64,000 nt of DNA from JBMYYR01 sp965243605 (GCA_965243605.1 CBDEVQ010000100.1:62001-126000), one strand, 5' to 3'; numbered from the stretch's first letter, positions 1 to 13,181 are shown. Notes: generated by a model not told the origin, from the letters alone. A program made the numbers and translations.

Positions 1-2
1 TC

Positions 3-545
3 GTGTATCCAATTCTAATTATAGGATGTATAGTTATGGATCTTGAATTTGAAAGTATCGGTTGGTTAAAGCTAGCCAATGAAGAAAAATTATTTTATAG
101 AGGGTTTTTAATGACGGCTGATTTTCATAAATCTTTTCAAGGAGAGTTAATTTTACTACCAAAGCATCAAAAGAGCATGGTTGAAAAGTTAGATCTTAAT
201 GTGAATGTTAAAGCATACAAGAAAATAACTTTAGAAAATCCAAAGATTAACGATATTTTTGAAATCTATACGAAATCTGAACAAGAAGGATTTTATATTT
301 TATCGCCAACAATGTTGAGTGCAATAGAAGAGTTATGTTTAAGCAATGGAGATTATATTCCAACCATCACCTTTTTAGAGGGGAATATGAATATATTAAT
401 ACCAAAGCCTCATGATTCTTTTGAAGTTGATCTTAATACAGAAATAAAAGATAATTCTTATTTTACTAGAAATATTAATGACATAATGGTCTTACCAAAG
501 CTAATAGAGCATTTTAAATTAGAAGACCGATTGTGGTCTAAGTAA
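3..545 (+). CDS. DUF3137 family protein, 3' part (runs off window start)
   Basis: The reading frame is open to the window edge, so the N-terminus lies outside and the apparent start is not meaningful. The visible 180 residues contain an F/YRGFLMTADF segment, a LILLP strand and a later ILSPTMLSAIEEL segment, which together resemble the C-terminal half of DUF3137 proteins. That family usually has two N-terminal membrane helices, which would be upstream of the window. Its function is unknown. No partner gene is visible; the next gene on the same strand starts about 130 bp downstream. The family call rests on remembered motif spacing, not a search. Confidence 0.6.
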   Translation: MYPILIIGCIVMDLEFESIGWLKLANEEKLFYRGFLMTADFHKSFQGELILLPKHQKSMVEKLDLNVNVKAYKKITLENPKINDIFEIYTKSEQEGFYILSPTMLSAIEELCLSNGDYIPTITFLEGNMNILIPKPHDSFEVDLNTEIKDNSYFTRNINDIMVLPKLIEHFKLEDRLWSK

Positions 546-674
546 GATGTTTAAATGACGCTGATTATTAGTTTCATAGTAAAATAATATAAAAAGGCAT
601 TTACAACTGACATTTTTTTTGTAAAATGCAGTATATTTTAACTTATAACGTAATTTTTAACTTACAGTACACCA

Positions 675-1313
675 ATGATTTCTAATACTATTGTATCTAA
701 AATAAATAAACTAGAAGATCAAACATATTTAATTCCTGCTCAAAGAAAAGAAGAGTTAGATACTTTGGCAGAATTAGTAGTTAATGAATATGATGAGTAC
801 GGCGAAGTCGACATGATCGTCATTTGCAAAGAAAACTCACTTCGTAGTCAACTTGGTCAGCTTTGGATACAGTCTATTGCTCAAAATTATAATTTAGATT
901 TTTTAAATGTTTATTCTGGAGGAACAGAAGTAACATCTTTTAATTCTAATATGGTAAAAGAGCTATCTAATTACGGATTTACAATAGAAAAACTAAATGA
1001 TATTGAAAATCCAGGATATTTGATTTCTCAATCTGAAGATGATAAATCCACAGATGTCATGTTTTCTAAACTATATGACGATGAATTCAATCCCGAATTT
1101 GATTTTATTGCACTAATATGTTGTTCTGAAGCAGATAAAAATTGCCCTGTAATAGAAGAATGTAGCCATAGGTTGTATATGCCATATGAAAGCGTTAAAA
1201 AGTTTGAAAATACAGATCAGCAAAAAGAGAAGTATTCAAGCATAATTGAAGAAATTGGACGTGAAATGATGTATATGATAAAGAAAGTTGTTGAGCTACA
1301 AGAGCATCTTTAA
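675..1313 (+). CDS. low-molecular-weight phosphatase / arsenate reductase-like protein
   Basis: A 212-residue protein with the layout of the LMW protein tyrosine phosphatase and thioredoxin-linked ArsC fold. A beta strand (VDMIVIC) leads into a CX5R loop (CKENSLR, about residues 51-57), followed by an acidic region. Near residues 146-160 is FDFIALICCSEADKNCPV, equivalent to the VCD...ENCPVF segment of ArsC-like proteins. The P-loop is atypical: the usual CxGNxCRS reads CKENSLRS, so the second Cys of arsenate reductases is missing. Phosphatase activity on a small molecule or protein is therefore possible, but arsenate reduction by the classic mechanism is unlikely. It stands alone between DUF3137 and rimP. 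Confidence 0.6.
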   Translation: MISNTIVSKINKLEDQTYLIPAQRKEELDTLAELVVNEYDEYGEVDMIVICKENSLRSQLGQLWIQSIAQNYNLDFLNVYSGGTEVTSFNSNMVKELSNYGFTIEKLNDIENPGYLISQSEDDKSTDVMFSKLYDDEFNPEFDFIALICCSEADKNCPVIEECSHRLYMPYESVKKFENTDQQKEKYSSIIEEIGREMMYMIKKVVELQEHL

Positions 1314-1396
1314 GCATAGAATAATATAATTAGGTAATGGATAACATGAAAAAAGATATGATTTCCTGTAAAAACCATTGTATTAATGCTAAAAAC

Positions 1397-1427
1397 TTTG
1401 TTAATTATTTAAAAGTTTGTAGTTTTG
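1397..1427 (+). promoter_or_regulatory. Bacteroidetes-type promoter of rimP-nusA-infB
   Basis: TTTG (1397-1400), a 19-bp spacer, then TAGTTTTG (1420-1427). This matches the Bacteroidetes -33 and TAnnTTTG -7 elements exactly. Transcription should start near 1432-1436, leaving a leader of about 55-60 nt before the rimP start codon. Confidence 0.75.
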
Positions 1428-1456
1428 TACTGCAAAATTAGGAAGGAACTAAAGGT

Positions 1457-1482
1457 GAGGGGACGAAAAGTCCCCTCTTTTT
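1457..1482 (+). terminator. intrinsic terminator-like hairpin in the rimP-nusA-infB leader
   Basis: An 8-bp perfect stem, GAGGGGAC / GTCCCCTC, closes a GAAAA loop and is followed at once by TTTTT. It lies between the promoter and the rimP start at 1492, so it is positioned as an attenuator and not as the end of the previous gene. That NusA feedback works through such a leader terminator is inference from the known B. subtilis rimP-nusA case. Confidence 0.7.
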
Positions 1483-1491
1483 ATACCCAAT

Positions 1492-1965
1492 ATGATACAA
1501 AAGGATAAAATACAGGCAATTCTAGATGAAATTTTAGATGCCGAACCACATCTATTTTTAGTTGAATTAAACATCAATAACGGAAACGAAATTGAAGTAT
1601 TAATGGATTCTGATAATGGTATTACTATTGGAGAATGTCGACAAGTTAGTCGTAAGGTTGAAAGATGGTTAGAGGAAGAGGAATTAGATGGAGCTATTTT
1701 TGTGGCTTCACCAGGTTTAGATCGACCTTTAGTATCATACCGTCAATTTAAGAAAAACTTAAATAGAACACTTGAGGTCAAGCTTAAAAGTGAACCTAAG
1801 ATGATAAAGGCTCAGCTTATTGAGGTAGATGAAGAAAAAATTGTATTATCTTGGAAAGAAAGAGTTCCAAAAGAAGTAGGTAAAGGAAAAAGAACTGTTG
1901 ATTTCACAAAATCAATACTATATACAGAAATTGAACTTGCGAAAGTTGTAATTTCTTTCAAATAA
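1492..1965 (+). CDS. rimP: ribosome maturation factor RimP
   Basis: A 157-residue protein, close to the usual length of about 150. It starts with an alpha-beta N-terminal domain and carries the family pattern of a GI(T)IGECRQVSRKVERWLEEEE helix followed by FVASPGLDRPL (about residues 72-81), which matches the V(S/A)SPGLDRPL signature. The C-terminal half is the small SH3-like barrel. RimP assists late 30S subunit maturation in the cytoplasm. It is first in the conserved rimP-nusA-infB operon, with only 8 nt to nusA, and is preceded by a leader terminator-like hairpin. Confidence 0.95.
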   Translation: MIQKDKIQAILDEILDAEPHLFLVELNINNGNEIEVLMDSDNGITIGECRQVSRKVERWLEEEELDGAIFVASPGLDRPLVSYRQFKKNLNRTLEVKLKSEPKMIKAQLIEVDEEKIVLSWKERVPKEVGKGKRTVDFTKSILYTEIELAKVVISFK

Positions 1966-1973
1966 TCGTTGTT

Positions 1974-3203
1974 ATGGATAAAATATCACTAATCGACTCG
2001 TTTTCGACGTTTAAAGAAACAAAAAATATTGATCGAGTAACTTTAATGAGTATCCTCGAAGAAGTTTTTAAATCGATGCTTACAAAAAAGTATGGGTCTA
2101 ATGATAACTTCGATATTATTGTGAATCCTACAAAAGGGGATTTAGAAATATGGAGAAATCGAATTGTAGTTGCTGATGAAGATGTAGAAGATGAGAATGC
2201 TGAAATTCCATATTCAGAAGCTGTTAAGATTGAACCAGATTTTGAAATAGGAGAAGAAGTTTCTGAAGAAGTGAAAATTGAGGCTTTTGGAAGACGTGCG
2301 ATTATGGCTATGCGCCAAAATTTAATTTCACGTTTACAAGAACATGATAGCGGAAATTTATATAAACAATATCAAGGATTAATTGGAGAAATTGTTACAG
2401 GAGAAATTCACCATATTCGTAAAGGTGAAGTTATTCTTTTTGATGATGATGAAAATGAATTAATCTTACCAAAAGATAACCAAATTCGCTCAGATTATTT
2501 CCGTAAGGGAGAATCGATAAGAGCTATTGTTAGTGAAGTTAAAATTAATGGAACAAAACCTCGTATTATCTTATCAAGAGTTGCAAACGAGTTTTTGGAG
2601 AAGTTATTTGAACAAGAAATTCCAGAGATTGCAGATGGTTTAATTACAATTAAAGCTGTAAGACGTATCCCTGGAGAAAAAGCAAAAATTGCTGTTGAAT
2701 CGTATGACGAACGAATTGACCCAGTTGGAGCTTGTGTAGGAATGAAAGGATCTCGAATCCATGGAATCGTAAGAGAACTTGGAAATGAGAATATTGATGT
2801 AATTAACTACACACCAAACAAAGAGTTGTTCATTACAAGAGCTTTAAATCCAGCTAAAATAACATCAATAAAATTAGATCTTGAAAACAATAGAGCTAAT
2901 GTTTATTTAAAACCAGATCAAGTATCGTTAGCCATAGGTAAGAATGGAGCGAATATTAGATTGGCTGGTTTACTTACAAATTTTGAAATTGACGTCTATA
3001 GAGATGTTGAAGACGAAGATGTAGTGTTAACAGAGTTTAGTGATGAGATTGAAGGATGGGTAATTGATCAGTTTAAAGAAATTGGTTGTGATACTGCGAA
3101 AAGTGTCTTAGAATTATCGACTGAATATCTTGTTAATAGAACGGATTTAGAAGAAGAGACTATTATTGAAGTAAAATCGATTTTACAATCAGAATTTGAA
3201 TAA
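1974..3203 (+). CDS. nusA: transcription termination/antitermination protein NusA
   Basis: A 409-residue NusA. The order is the N-terminal RNA polymerase-binding domain (about 1-130), an S1 domain (about 130-200, GEIVTGEIHHIRKGEVIL), and two KH domains. KH1 contains DPVGACVGMKGSRIHGIVREL, and KH2 contains DQVSLAIGKNGANIRLA. After KH2 there is only a short helical acidic tail of about 60 residues, with no pair of acidic repeats as in E. coli; this shorter form is normal outside the Proteobacteria. It binds RNA polymerase and nascent RNA and modulates pausing and termination. Second in the operon, it may feed back on the leader hairpin at 1457-1482. Confidence 0.95.
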   Translation: MDKISLIDSFSTFKETKNIDRVTLMSILEEVFKSMLTKKYGSNDNFDIIVNPTKGDLEIWRNRIVVADEDVEDENAEIPYSEAVKIEPDFEIGEEVSEEVKIEAFGRRAIMAMRQNLISRLQEHDSGNLYKQYQGLIGEIVTGEIHHIRKGEVILFDDDENELILPKDNQIRSDYFRKGESIRAIVSEVKINGTKPRIILSRVANEFLEKLFEQEIPEIADGLITIKAVRRIPGEKAKIAVESYDERIDPVGACVGMKGSRIHGIVRELGNENIDVINYTPNKELFITRALNPAKITSIKLDLENNRANVYLKPDQVSLAIGKNGANIRLAGLLTNFEIDVYRDVEDEDVVLTEFSDEIEGWVIDQFKEIGCDTAKSVLELSTEYLVNRTDLEEETIIEVKSILQSEFE

Positions 3204-3257
3204 ATTGATAGTCATGTAAGAAACAACACAAAAAAAAGAACAAAAGGTCGAAAACAT

Positions 3258-6200
3258 ATGAGATTAAGTAAGGTTGCAAGAGAATTAAACGTTAGTATAG
3301 ATCGTCTTACGGAGAAGCTAGCTGCTAAAGGTTTCGAAGTCGAAGCCCGTCCGAATACGAAAATTACTGGCGAACAGTATGATATTTTAAATCAGGCATT
3401 TAAATCGGATCATACACAGAAACTGAAATCTGAGCAAGTTTCTAAGAAAAAAGCTGAAGAAAAAGAAGCTTTGAAACAAGCTAGAAAGACTACCGAAGAT
3501 AGTAAGGAGAAAGTTGCAGATAGTAATATCGTAACAGACAGCCCGAAACCTGAGGAGAAAGTAAATCATGATGCAGAATTTAACAAATTGCAAAAAGACT
3601 TCTTTGATAAGGAGAAAAAAGCAGTAGTTGAATCTGAAGAGAAAAGTAAAGATCCTCAAGTTCAAGTAGCAAAAGCTGAAGTAAAAGGAATTAAAACTGT
3701 TGGTATTATTGATTTGAAAAATGTAAATAAGCCGAAAGCAGATTCGACCACTGCAAATAAGACAGATAATTCTGAAAAGTCTCGTAATAAAAATAAAGCA
3801 GATATTAAAGCAAAATCAGAATCTCAAAATGCTGATTCTTCTAAATCAAACGTTAAGTCTGATCAGCAACCTGAAAACTCAAAAGACAAAGTTGTTAAAG
3901 CTAAAGGAGCCACTTTAAAAGGTGTTAAGTCTTTAGGTAAAATCAACATAAAGTCGACCTCAAATTCAGGGAAGTTTAATAACGCAAGTTCTAAAGATCA
4001 AGATCGAATTAAAAAAGAACTAGCAAAAAAATTAACTTCTACAGAAAAGGAAAAAGAGAAAGAGCGTGCTAAGGCGAAAGCTAAAGCAGAAGAAGCAAAA
4101 CCACAAGAAGCTGTTGCTGATAAGCCAGCTGAGGTTATTAAAGCTCGAGCTAAAACGCTTTCTGGACCAACTTTTACAGGACAAAAAATTGATTTAAATC
4201 AATTTAAGAAACCTGCTAAAAAGGTTGCTTCATCTTCAAGCCCACACGGTAAAAAGAAAAGTGAAGCAGATAAAAAGAAGCGTAAGCGTATAAATAAAAA
4301 TCCGAATGCTTCTGGTAACACTGGTAATGCTCAAAATAAAGGGCCGGGTGCTGGTGGAAATAACAGAAACAACAATCGTAGACCAGGTGGAGGTAATAAC
4401 CAAAACCGATCTGGTGCAGGTAAAGGGCGTTTTAATAAAAATGCAAAATCAGCTCCAAAGGTTGCTAAAGCGGAACCAACGGATGCAGAAATCCAAAAGA
4501 AGATTTCTGATACGTTAAATAGATTAACGAATAAAGGTAAATCTAGATCTTCTAAATATAGAAAATCAAAACGTGAAGAACGTCGTGATTTACATGAAAA
4601 AGAACTAGAGAAACAAGCAAAAGAAAAGCAATTGATTAAAGTTACAGAATTTGTAACTTCTCAAGAGCTTGCAACCATGATGAACGTTAGTATTACTGAT
4701 GTAATATCATCTTGTATGATGCTTGGATTAATGGTTACAATGAATCAACGTCTTGATAAAGATACATTAACTATTGTAGCTAATGAATTCGGATTCGAAG
4801 TTGAGTTTGTATCAGCAGATGTTCAAGAAGCTATCGATGAAGAAGAAGTTGTTGATAATCCTGAAGATTTAACAGAGCGTCCACCTATTGTTACTGTAAT
4901 GGGACATGTTGATCATGGTAAGACGTCTTTATTAGATTACGTACGTAAAGCGAATGTAATTGCTGGTGAAGCTGGGGGAATAACTCAGCACATTGGATCA
5001 TATAGTGTGAAATTACCTAATGGTAAACCAATAACGTTTATTGATACTCCAGGTCACGAAGCCTTTACGGCCATGCGTGCTCGTGGTGCTCAAGTAACCG
5101 ATGTTGTAATTATTGTAATTTCTGCAGAGGATAGAATTATGCCTCAAACGAAAGAAGCAATTGCCCATGCTCAGGCTGCAGAAGTTCCAATTATTTTTGC
5201 AATCAACAAGGTAGATAAGCCAAATGCTAACCCTGATAAAATTAAGCAGGAATTAGCATCTGAAAACTTACTTATTGAAGAATGGGGAGGTAAATATCAA
5301 TCGTATGATGTTTCTGCTAAAACTGGATTAAATGTTGAAAGTATGCTTGAAGGTGTACTTTTAGAAGCTGAACTTTTAGAATTAAAAGCAAATCCAGACC
5401 GAAAAGCAAAAGGATCTATTATTGAAGCATCTTTAGATAAAGGTAAAGGATACACTACGAACATTTTAGTTCAAACAGGTACATTAAATATTGGAGACTT
5501 TATTCTTACTGGTCAGTATTATGGTAAGATTAAGGCAATGCATAACGAAAGAGGTCAGTTAGTAAATGCTGCAGGACCTTCTACACCAGTTAGTATTTTA
5601 GGTCTTAATGGAGCTCCTCAAGCTGGAGATACTTTTAATGTAATGACAGATGAGCGTGAAGCAAAATCTATTGCATCTAGACGTATGCAGTTACAAAGAG
5701 AGCAATCTATTAGAACTCAAAAGCATCTTACTCTTGAAGAGATTGGACGTCGTTTAGCTGTTGGAGATTTCCAAGAGTTAAATATTATACTGAAAGGGGA
5801 TGTTGATGGATCTATCGAAGCATTATCAGATTCGTTACAGAAATTATCAACAGAATCTATCCAAGTTAATATCCTTCATAAGGCGGTTGGACAAATTTCA
5901 GATAGTGATGTATTATTAGCAACAGCTTCTAATGCGATTATTATCGGATTCCAAGTAAGACCTTCAGGTTCTGCTCGTAAGATTGCAGAGAAAGAAGAAG
6001 TAGATGTACGTCTTTACTCAATTATCTATGATGCGATAAATGATGTTAAAGAAGCAATGGAAGGTATGTTATCTCCAGACTTTAAAGAAGAAGTTGTGGC
6101 GAACCTTACAATCCGTGAAACATTTAGAATTTCTAAAGTTGGAACAATTGCTGGTTGTTATGTAACAACTGGTAAGATTAACCGTAATAACGACATCCGT

Positions 6201-6383
6201 ATTATTAGAGAAGGTATTGTTATCTATTCTGGTAAACTAGGATCTCTTAAGAGATTTAAAGATGATGTTAAGGAAGTAGCTAAAGGATATGAATGTGGAT
6301 TAAACATTGATAAGTTTAATGATCTTAAAGTTGATGATGTTATCGAAGCCTATGAAATGGTAGAGGTAAAGCAAAAGCTTTAA
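3258..6383 (+). CDS. infB: translation initiation factor IF-2
   Basis: A 1041-residue IF-2. It opens with a winged-helix-like IF2_N motif (MRLSKVARELNVS), then has about 420 residues of low-complexity charged linker rich in Lys, Ala, Glu and, near residues 345-390, Gly/Asn/Arg. A second IF2_N domain (VTSQELATMMNVS) follows at about 470. The GTPase domain has G1 GHVDHGKT at residues 549-556, then DTPGHEAF and NKVD. Beta-barrel and C-terminal initiator-tRNA-binding domains follow. It delivers fMet-tRNA to the 30S subunit. It is last in the operon, followed by a strong terminator at 6402-6436. The linker is long even for the family. Confidence 0.97.
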   Translation: MRLSKVARELNVSIDRLTEKLAAKGFEVEARPNTKITGEQYDILNQAFKSDHTQKLKSEQVSKKKAEEKEALKQARKTTEDSKEKVADSNIVTDSPKPEEKVNHDAEFNKLQKDFFDKEKKAVVESEEKSKDPQVQVAKAEVKGIKTVGIIDLKNVNKPKADSTTANKTDNSEKSRNKNKADIKAKSESQNADSSKSNVKSDQQPENSKDKVVKAKGATLKGVKSLGKINIKSTSNSGKFNNASSKDQDRIKKELAKKLTSTEKEKEKERAKAKAKAEEAKPQEAVADKPAEVIKARAKTLSGPTFTGQKIDLNQFKKPAKKVASSSSPHGKKKSEADKKKRKRINKNPNASGNTGNAQNKGPGAGGNNRNNNRRPGGGNNQNRSGAGKGRFNKNAKSAPKVAKAEPTDAEIQKKISDTLNRLTNKGKSRSSKYRKSKREERRDLHEKELEKQAKEKQLIKVTEFVTSQELATMMNVSITDVISSCMMLGLMVTMNQRLDKDTLTIVANEFGFEVEFVSADVQEAIDEEEVVDNPEDLTERPPIVTVMGHVDHGKTSLLDYVRKANVIAGEAGGITQHIGSYSVKLPNGKPITFIDTPGHEAFTAMRARGAQVTDVVIIVISAEDRIMPQTKEAIAHAQAAEVPIIFAINKVDKPNANPDKIKQELASENLLIEEWGGKYQSYDVSAKTGLNVESMLEGVLLEAELLELKANPDRKAKGSIIEASLDKGKGYTTNILVQTGTLNIGDFILTGQYYGKIKAMHNERGQLVNAAGPSTPVSILGLNGAPQAGDTFNVMTDEREAKSIASRRMQLQREQSIRTQKHLTLEEIGRRLAVGDFQELNIILKGDVDGSIEALSDSLQKLSTESIQVNILHKAVGQISDSDVLLATASNAIIIGFQVRPSGSARKIAEKEEVDVRLYSIIYDAINDVKEAMEGMLSPDFKEEVVANLTIRETFRISKVGTIAGCYVTTGKINRNNDIRIIREGIVIYSGKLGSLKRFKDDVKEVAKGYECGLNIDKFNDLKVDDVIEAYEMVEVKQKL

Positions 6384-6401
6384 TACATACTTAATAAATA
6401 G

Positions 6402-6436
6402 AAAAAAGGGAACTTGTTAGCAAGTTCCCTTTTTTT
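6402..6436 (+). terminator. Rho-independent terminator after infB
   Basis: A perfect stem AAAAAAGGGAACTTG / CAAGTTCCCTTTTTT with a TTAG loop and a T-run, 18 nt after the infB stop codon. Confidence 0.9.
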
Positions 6437-6505
6437 GTTAAACCATTAATGTAGCGGTATATTAATGCGTTTAAATATAATAGTGATTAGATTCTATTAA
6501 TTCCG

Positions 6506-6513
6506 TAGTTTTG
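6506..6513 (+). promoter_or_regulatory. -7 box of the DUF3109 gene (possible leaderless start)
   Basis: TAGTTTTG matches the TAnnTTTG -7 consensus and ends only 4 nt before the ATG at 6518. No clear TTTG is seen 19 bp upstream. If used, the transcript would start at or next to the start codon. Confidence 0.45.
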
Positions 6514-6517
6514 CAAA

Positions 6518-7105
6518 ATGATAATACATAAAAATACATTAATCTCAGAAGAGCTTTTTGAAGAAGAGTTTGTTTGTAATCTTTCAGCTTGTAAAGGTGC
6601 TTGCTGTGTTGAAGGGGATGGTGGAGCTCCATTAAAGCAAGATGAAGTTTTACAAATTGAAGATAATTGGGATATCATTAAAACATACTTACCTAAAAGA
6701 TCTATAGATAAAGTTGAGTCGGACGGATTCTCGGATAGAGGAATTGACGGAGAGCTAGAGACTCCACTTATTAATGGTAAAGAATGTGTTTATGTTGAAT
6801 TTTTAGAAGATGGAGCACTTAGATGTGGAATAGAACATGCGCATGCAGATGGTAAAATCAATTTTTTGAAACCAGAATCATGTCATTTATATCCTATCCG
6901 CGTACAAAAACTACCAACTTTTGAATCCTTACTATACAACCGATGGGATATTTGTTCTGATGCATGTAGTTTAGGTAAAGAGCTTAAAGTTCCTGTATAT
7001 AAGTTTCTGAAAAATCCATTAATTACGAAATATGGTGAAGAATGGTATAAAGAGGTTGATGTGATTGGGAAGGAATATCGCAAAAGTAAAGGGTTAGAGA
7101 ATTAA
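6518..7105 (+). CDS. DUF3109 family cysteine-rich protein
   Basis: A 195-residue protein with the signature CNLSACKGACC near residues 20-30, plus further conserved cysteines (ECVYVEF, LRCGIEHA, ESCHLYPIRV, DICSDACSLG). This is the DUF3109 pattern, related to the YkgJ Cys-rich family that probably binds a metal or Fe-S cluster. Its biochemical role is unknown. It ends 9 nt before rsmA and probably shares its transcript, an arrangement I recall as common in Flavobacteria. The start is well fixed because the conserved N-terminus begins at once. Confidence 0.85.
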   Translation: MIIHKNTLISEELFEEEFVCNLSACKGACCVEGDGGAPLKQDEVLQIEDNWDIIKTYLPKRSIDKVESDGFSDRGIDGELETPLINGKECVYVEFLEDGALRCGIEHAHADGKINFLKPESCHLYPIRVQKLPTFESLLYNRWDICSDACSLGKELKVPVYKFLKNPLITKYGEEWYKEVDVIGKEYRKSKGLEN

Positions 7106-7114
7106 AATAAGATT

Positions 7115-7891
7115 ATGGAAAATCATAAAAGAGTTAAGGCAAAAAAATCATTTGGACAACATTTTTTAAAGGATGAAGAAGTGTGTGTGAACATTGCGAA
7201 TATCCTAACAGGGGAAGGATATGATAATGTTCTAGAGATTGGGCCTGGTATGGGGGTGTTAACTAAATATTTGATTCAACGAAAAGAAAATGTCCGCGTT
7301 ATTGAAGTCGATAATGAATCTGTTGAGTATTTAATGGTGAATTTCCCAGAATTAAATGGTAAAATAATTCATGCAGATTTTTTAAGAATACCAATTGACG
7401 AAATGTTTCAAGAACAATTTGCTGTCATTGGAAACTTCCCTTACAACATATCTTCTCAAATTTTATTTAAAATAGTTGATTTTAGACATCTTATTCCAGA
7501 AGCAGGAGGGATGTTCCAAAAAGAATTGGCTCAACGCGTTGCTTCACCTCCTGGGAGTAAAGCTTATGGTGTCATTAGTGTCTTAATTCAGGCTTATTAT
7601 GATATAGAGTATTGCTTTACGGTATTACCACACGTTTTTGATCCACCACCAAAAGTAGATAGTGGAGTTATTTATTTAAGACGTAAAGAAAATTATACAC
7701 TTCCTTGTGATGAAAAGTTATTCAGACAAGTTGTAAAGCAAGCCTTCTCTCAAAGGAGAAAAACATTATCAAATGCACTAAAGCCATTTTTAACAAATCC
7801 TGAGTGGAAAAAAATGGATATTTTCAAACTTAGAGCAGAGCGATTATCAGTTCAAGATTTTATTGATTTAACAAATATGTTTAGTGAATAA
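7115..7891 (+). CDS. rsmA: 16S rRNA (A1518/A1519-N6)-dimethyltransferase RsmA/KsgA
   Basis: A 258-residue SAM-dependent methyltransferase. It has the family opening KKSFGQHFLKD, motif I VLEIGPGMGVLT (about residues 39-50), an acidic loop at VIEVDNE, and the catalytic IGNFPYNIS motif (about 107-115). The C-terminal helical region includes QAFSQRRKTLSNAL. It dimethylates two adjacent adenosines in helix 45 of 16S rRNA. It lies immediately upstream of an rRNA operon on the same strand, though that operon has its own promoters. Confidence 0.96.
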   Translation: MENHKRVKAKKSFGQHFLKDEEVCVNIANILTGEGYDNVLEIGPGMGVLTKYLIQRKENVRVIEVDNESVEYLMVNFPELNGKIIHADFLRIPIDEMFQEQFAVIGNFPYNISSQILFKIVDFRHLIPEAGGMFQKELAQRVASPPGSKAYGVISVLIQAYYDIEYCFTVLPHVFDPPPKVDSGVIYLRRKENYTLPCDEKLFRQVVKQAFSQRRKTLSNALKPFLTNPEWKKMDIFKLRAERLSVQDFIDLTNMFSE

Positions 7892-7974
7892 TTTTTTTTT
7901 ATTGTTTAAAAATTGATTTATAGAGTTTTAAGTATTGAGTTGATTATTTGTTTTAAATAAATTTGATTTAAAGG

Positions 7975-8004
7975 TTGTGAATGTAGAAAAAGGGTTTACA
8001 TTTG
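7975..8004 (+). promoter_or_regulatory. rrn promoter P1
   Basis: TTG (7975-7977), a 19-bp spacer, then TACATTTG (7997-8004), followed by the discriminator GCACTCGCAATA. It is a full match to the Bacteroidetes promoter pattern, about 250 bp upstream of 16S. Confidence 0.75.
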
Positions 8005-8130
8005 CACTCGCAATACGGGAAACGATGTACGTTTCTCAGTAGTATTGTAACGATCATTGAGAGTTGTAAGTAGGGATTTTAAATAGTTAGAAATTAATTT
8101 TCACGATAAGTAGAAATTAATTGAAAAAGA

Positions 8131-8163
8131 TTTGGAATGTATGAAATAAAGTTTTTATATTTG
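8131..8163 (+). promoter_or_regulatory. rrn promoter P2
   Basis: TTTG (8131-8134), a 21-bp spacer, then TATATTTG (8156-8163), followed by GCCCTCGCAATT, nearly the same discriminator as P1. This makes a tandem pair of rRNA promoters about 160 bp apart. Confidence 0.7.
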
Positions 8164-8188
8164 CCCTCGCAATTCGCAAGAATAGCAA

Positions 8189-8204
8189 GATCATTGACAT
8201 ATTA
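8189..8204 (+). repeat. rrn leader repeat, copy before 16S
   Basis: AGATCATTGACATATT occurs here, 50 nt before 16S, and again at 10029-10044, just before 23S. The position suggests a role in rRNA antitermination or pre-rRNA processing. Confidence 0.6.
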
Positions 8205-8253
8205 GGAAAGAAACAAGAGAAGAGAAACTTGAGTCCAGAATACAAAGATTTTA

Positions 8254-9774
<1,521 letters not shown>

Positions 9775-9837
9775 ATAGAGAGATGACAATAGTAATCTTT
9801 TCTTTTTCTTTCCTATTATTTATATAAATACATAAAT

Positions 9838-9911
9838 AGTCTCATAGCTCAGCTGGTTAGAGTACTACACTGATAATGTAGGGGTCCGCGGTTCGAGTCC
9901 GCGTGAGACTA
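9838..9911 (+). tRNA. tRNA-Ile (GAT)
   Basis: It has a 7-bp acceptor stem AGTCTCA / TGAGACT, an anticodon stem CTACA / TGTAG with loop CTGATAA (anticodon GAT at 9872-9874), a T-loop GTTCGAGTC, and discriminator A at 9911. The 3' CCA is not encoded (CTT follows), so it must be added after transcription. It lies in the 16S-23S spacer. Confidence 0.96.
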
Positions 9912-9934
9912 CTTTAGTATTTAGATTTTATTAT

Positions 9935-10011
9935 GGGGGATTAGCTCAGCTGGCTAGAGCGCCTGCCTTGCACGCAGGAGGTCATCGGTTCGACTCCGAT
10001 ATTCTCCACCA
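9935..10011 (+). tRNA. tRNA-Ala (TGC)
   Basis: It has an acceptor stem GGGGGAT / ATTCTCC, an anticodon stem CCTGC / GCAGG with loop CTTGCAC (anticodon TGC), a T-loop GTTCGACTC and an encoded ACCA end. It is the second spacer tRNA of the rRNA operon. Its encoded CCA contrasts with the neighbouring tRNA-Ile. Confidence 0.96.
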
Positions 10012-10028
10012 TAAGCCGAAAGGCGTAA

Positions 10029-10044
10029 GATCATTGACATATTG
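10029..10044 (+). repeat. rrn leader repeat, copy before 23S
   Basis: The same AGATCATTGACATATT as at 8189-8204, about 33 nt before the 23S 5' end. Confidence 0.6.
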
Positions 10045-10076
10045 ATAGAGCAAAAAAGAAAAGAATACAATAAAAA

Positions 10077-12885
<2,809 letters not shown>

Positions 12886-12971
12886 GTAATTTTCTTTTTT
12901 GTTCTACGATAGTCATATTATTGATTTATAAATATACTGTTTAGCACTTTTGTGTTAAGACAGCAACGATT

Positions 12972-13077
<106 letters not shown>

Positions 13078-13082
13078 TTTAA

Positions 13083-13113
13083 AAAAGCATTTTAGGAAAC
13101 TAAAATGCTTTTT
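13083..13113 (+). terminator. Rho-independent terminator of the rRNA operon
   Basis: A perfect 13-bp stem AAAAGCATTTTAG / CTAAAATGCTTTT with a GAAA loop and a long T-run, directly after 5S. Confidence 0.92.
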
Positions 13114-13181
13114 TTTTGTTTCAAACTTTTTTTAGGTATATTGCTTTACTCAAACCTATTATAATTAAATGAGGGAACACC

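Noticed and set aside
3387..4518. Open frames overlapping infB in other phases.
   Set aside because: Shadows of the low-complexity IF-2 linker with no coding signal of their own.
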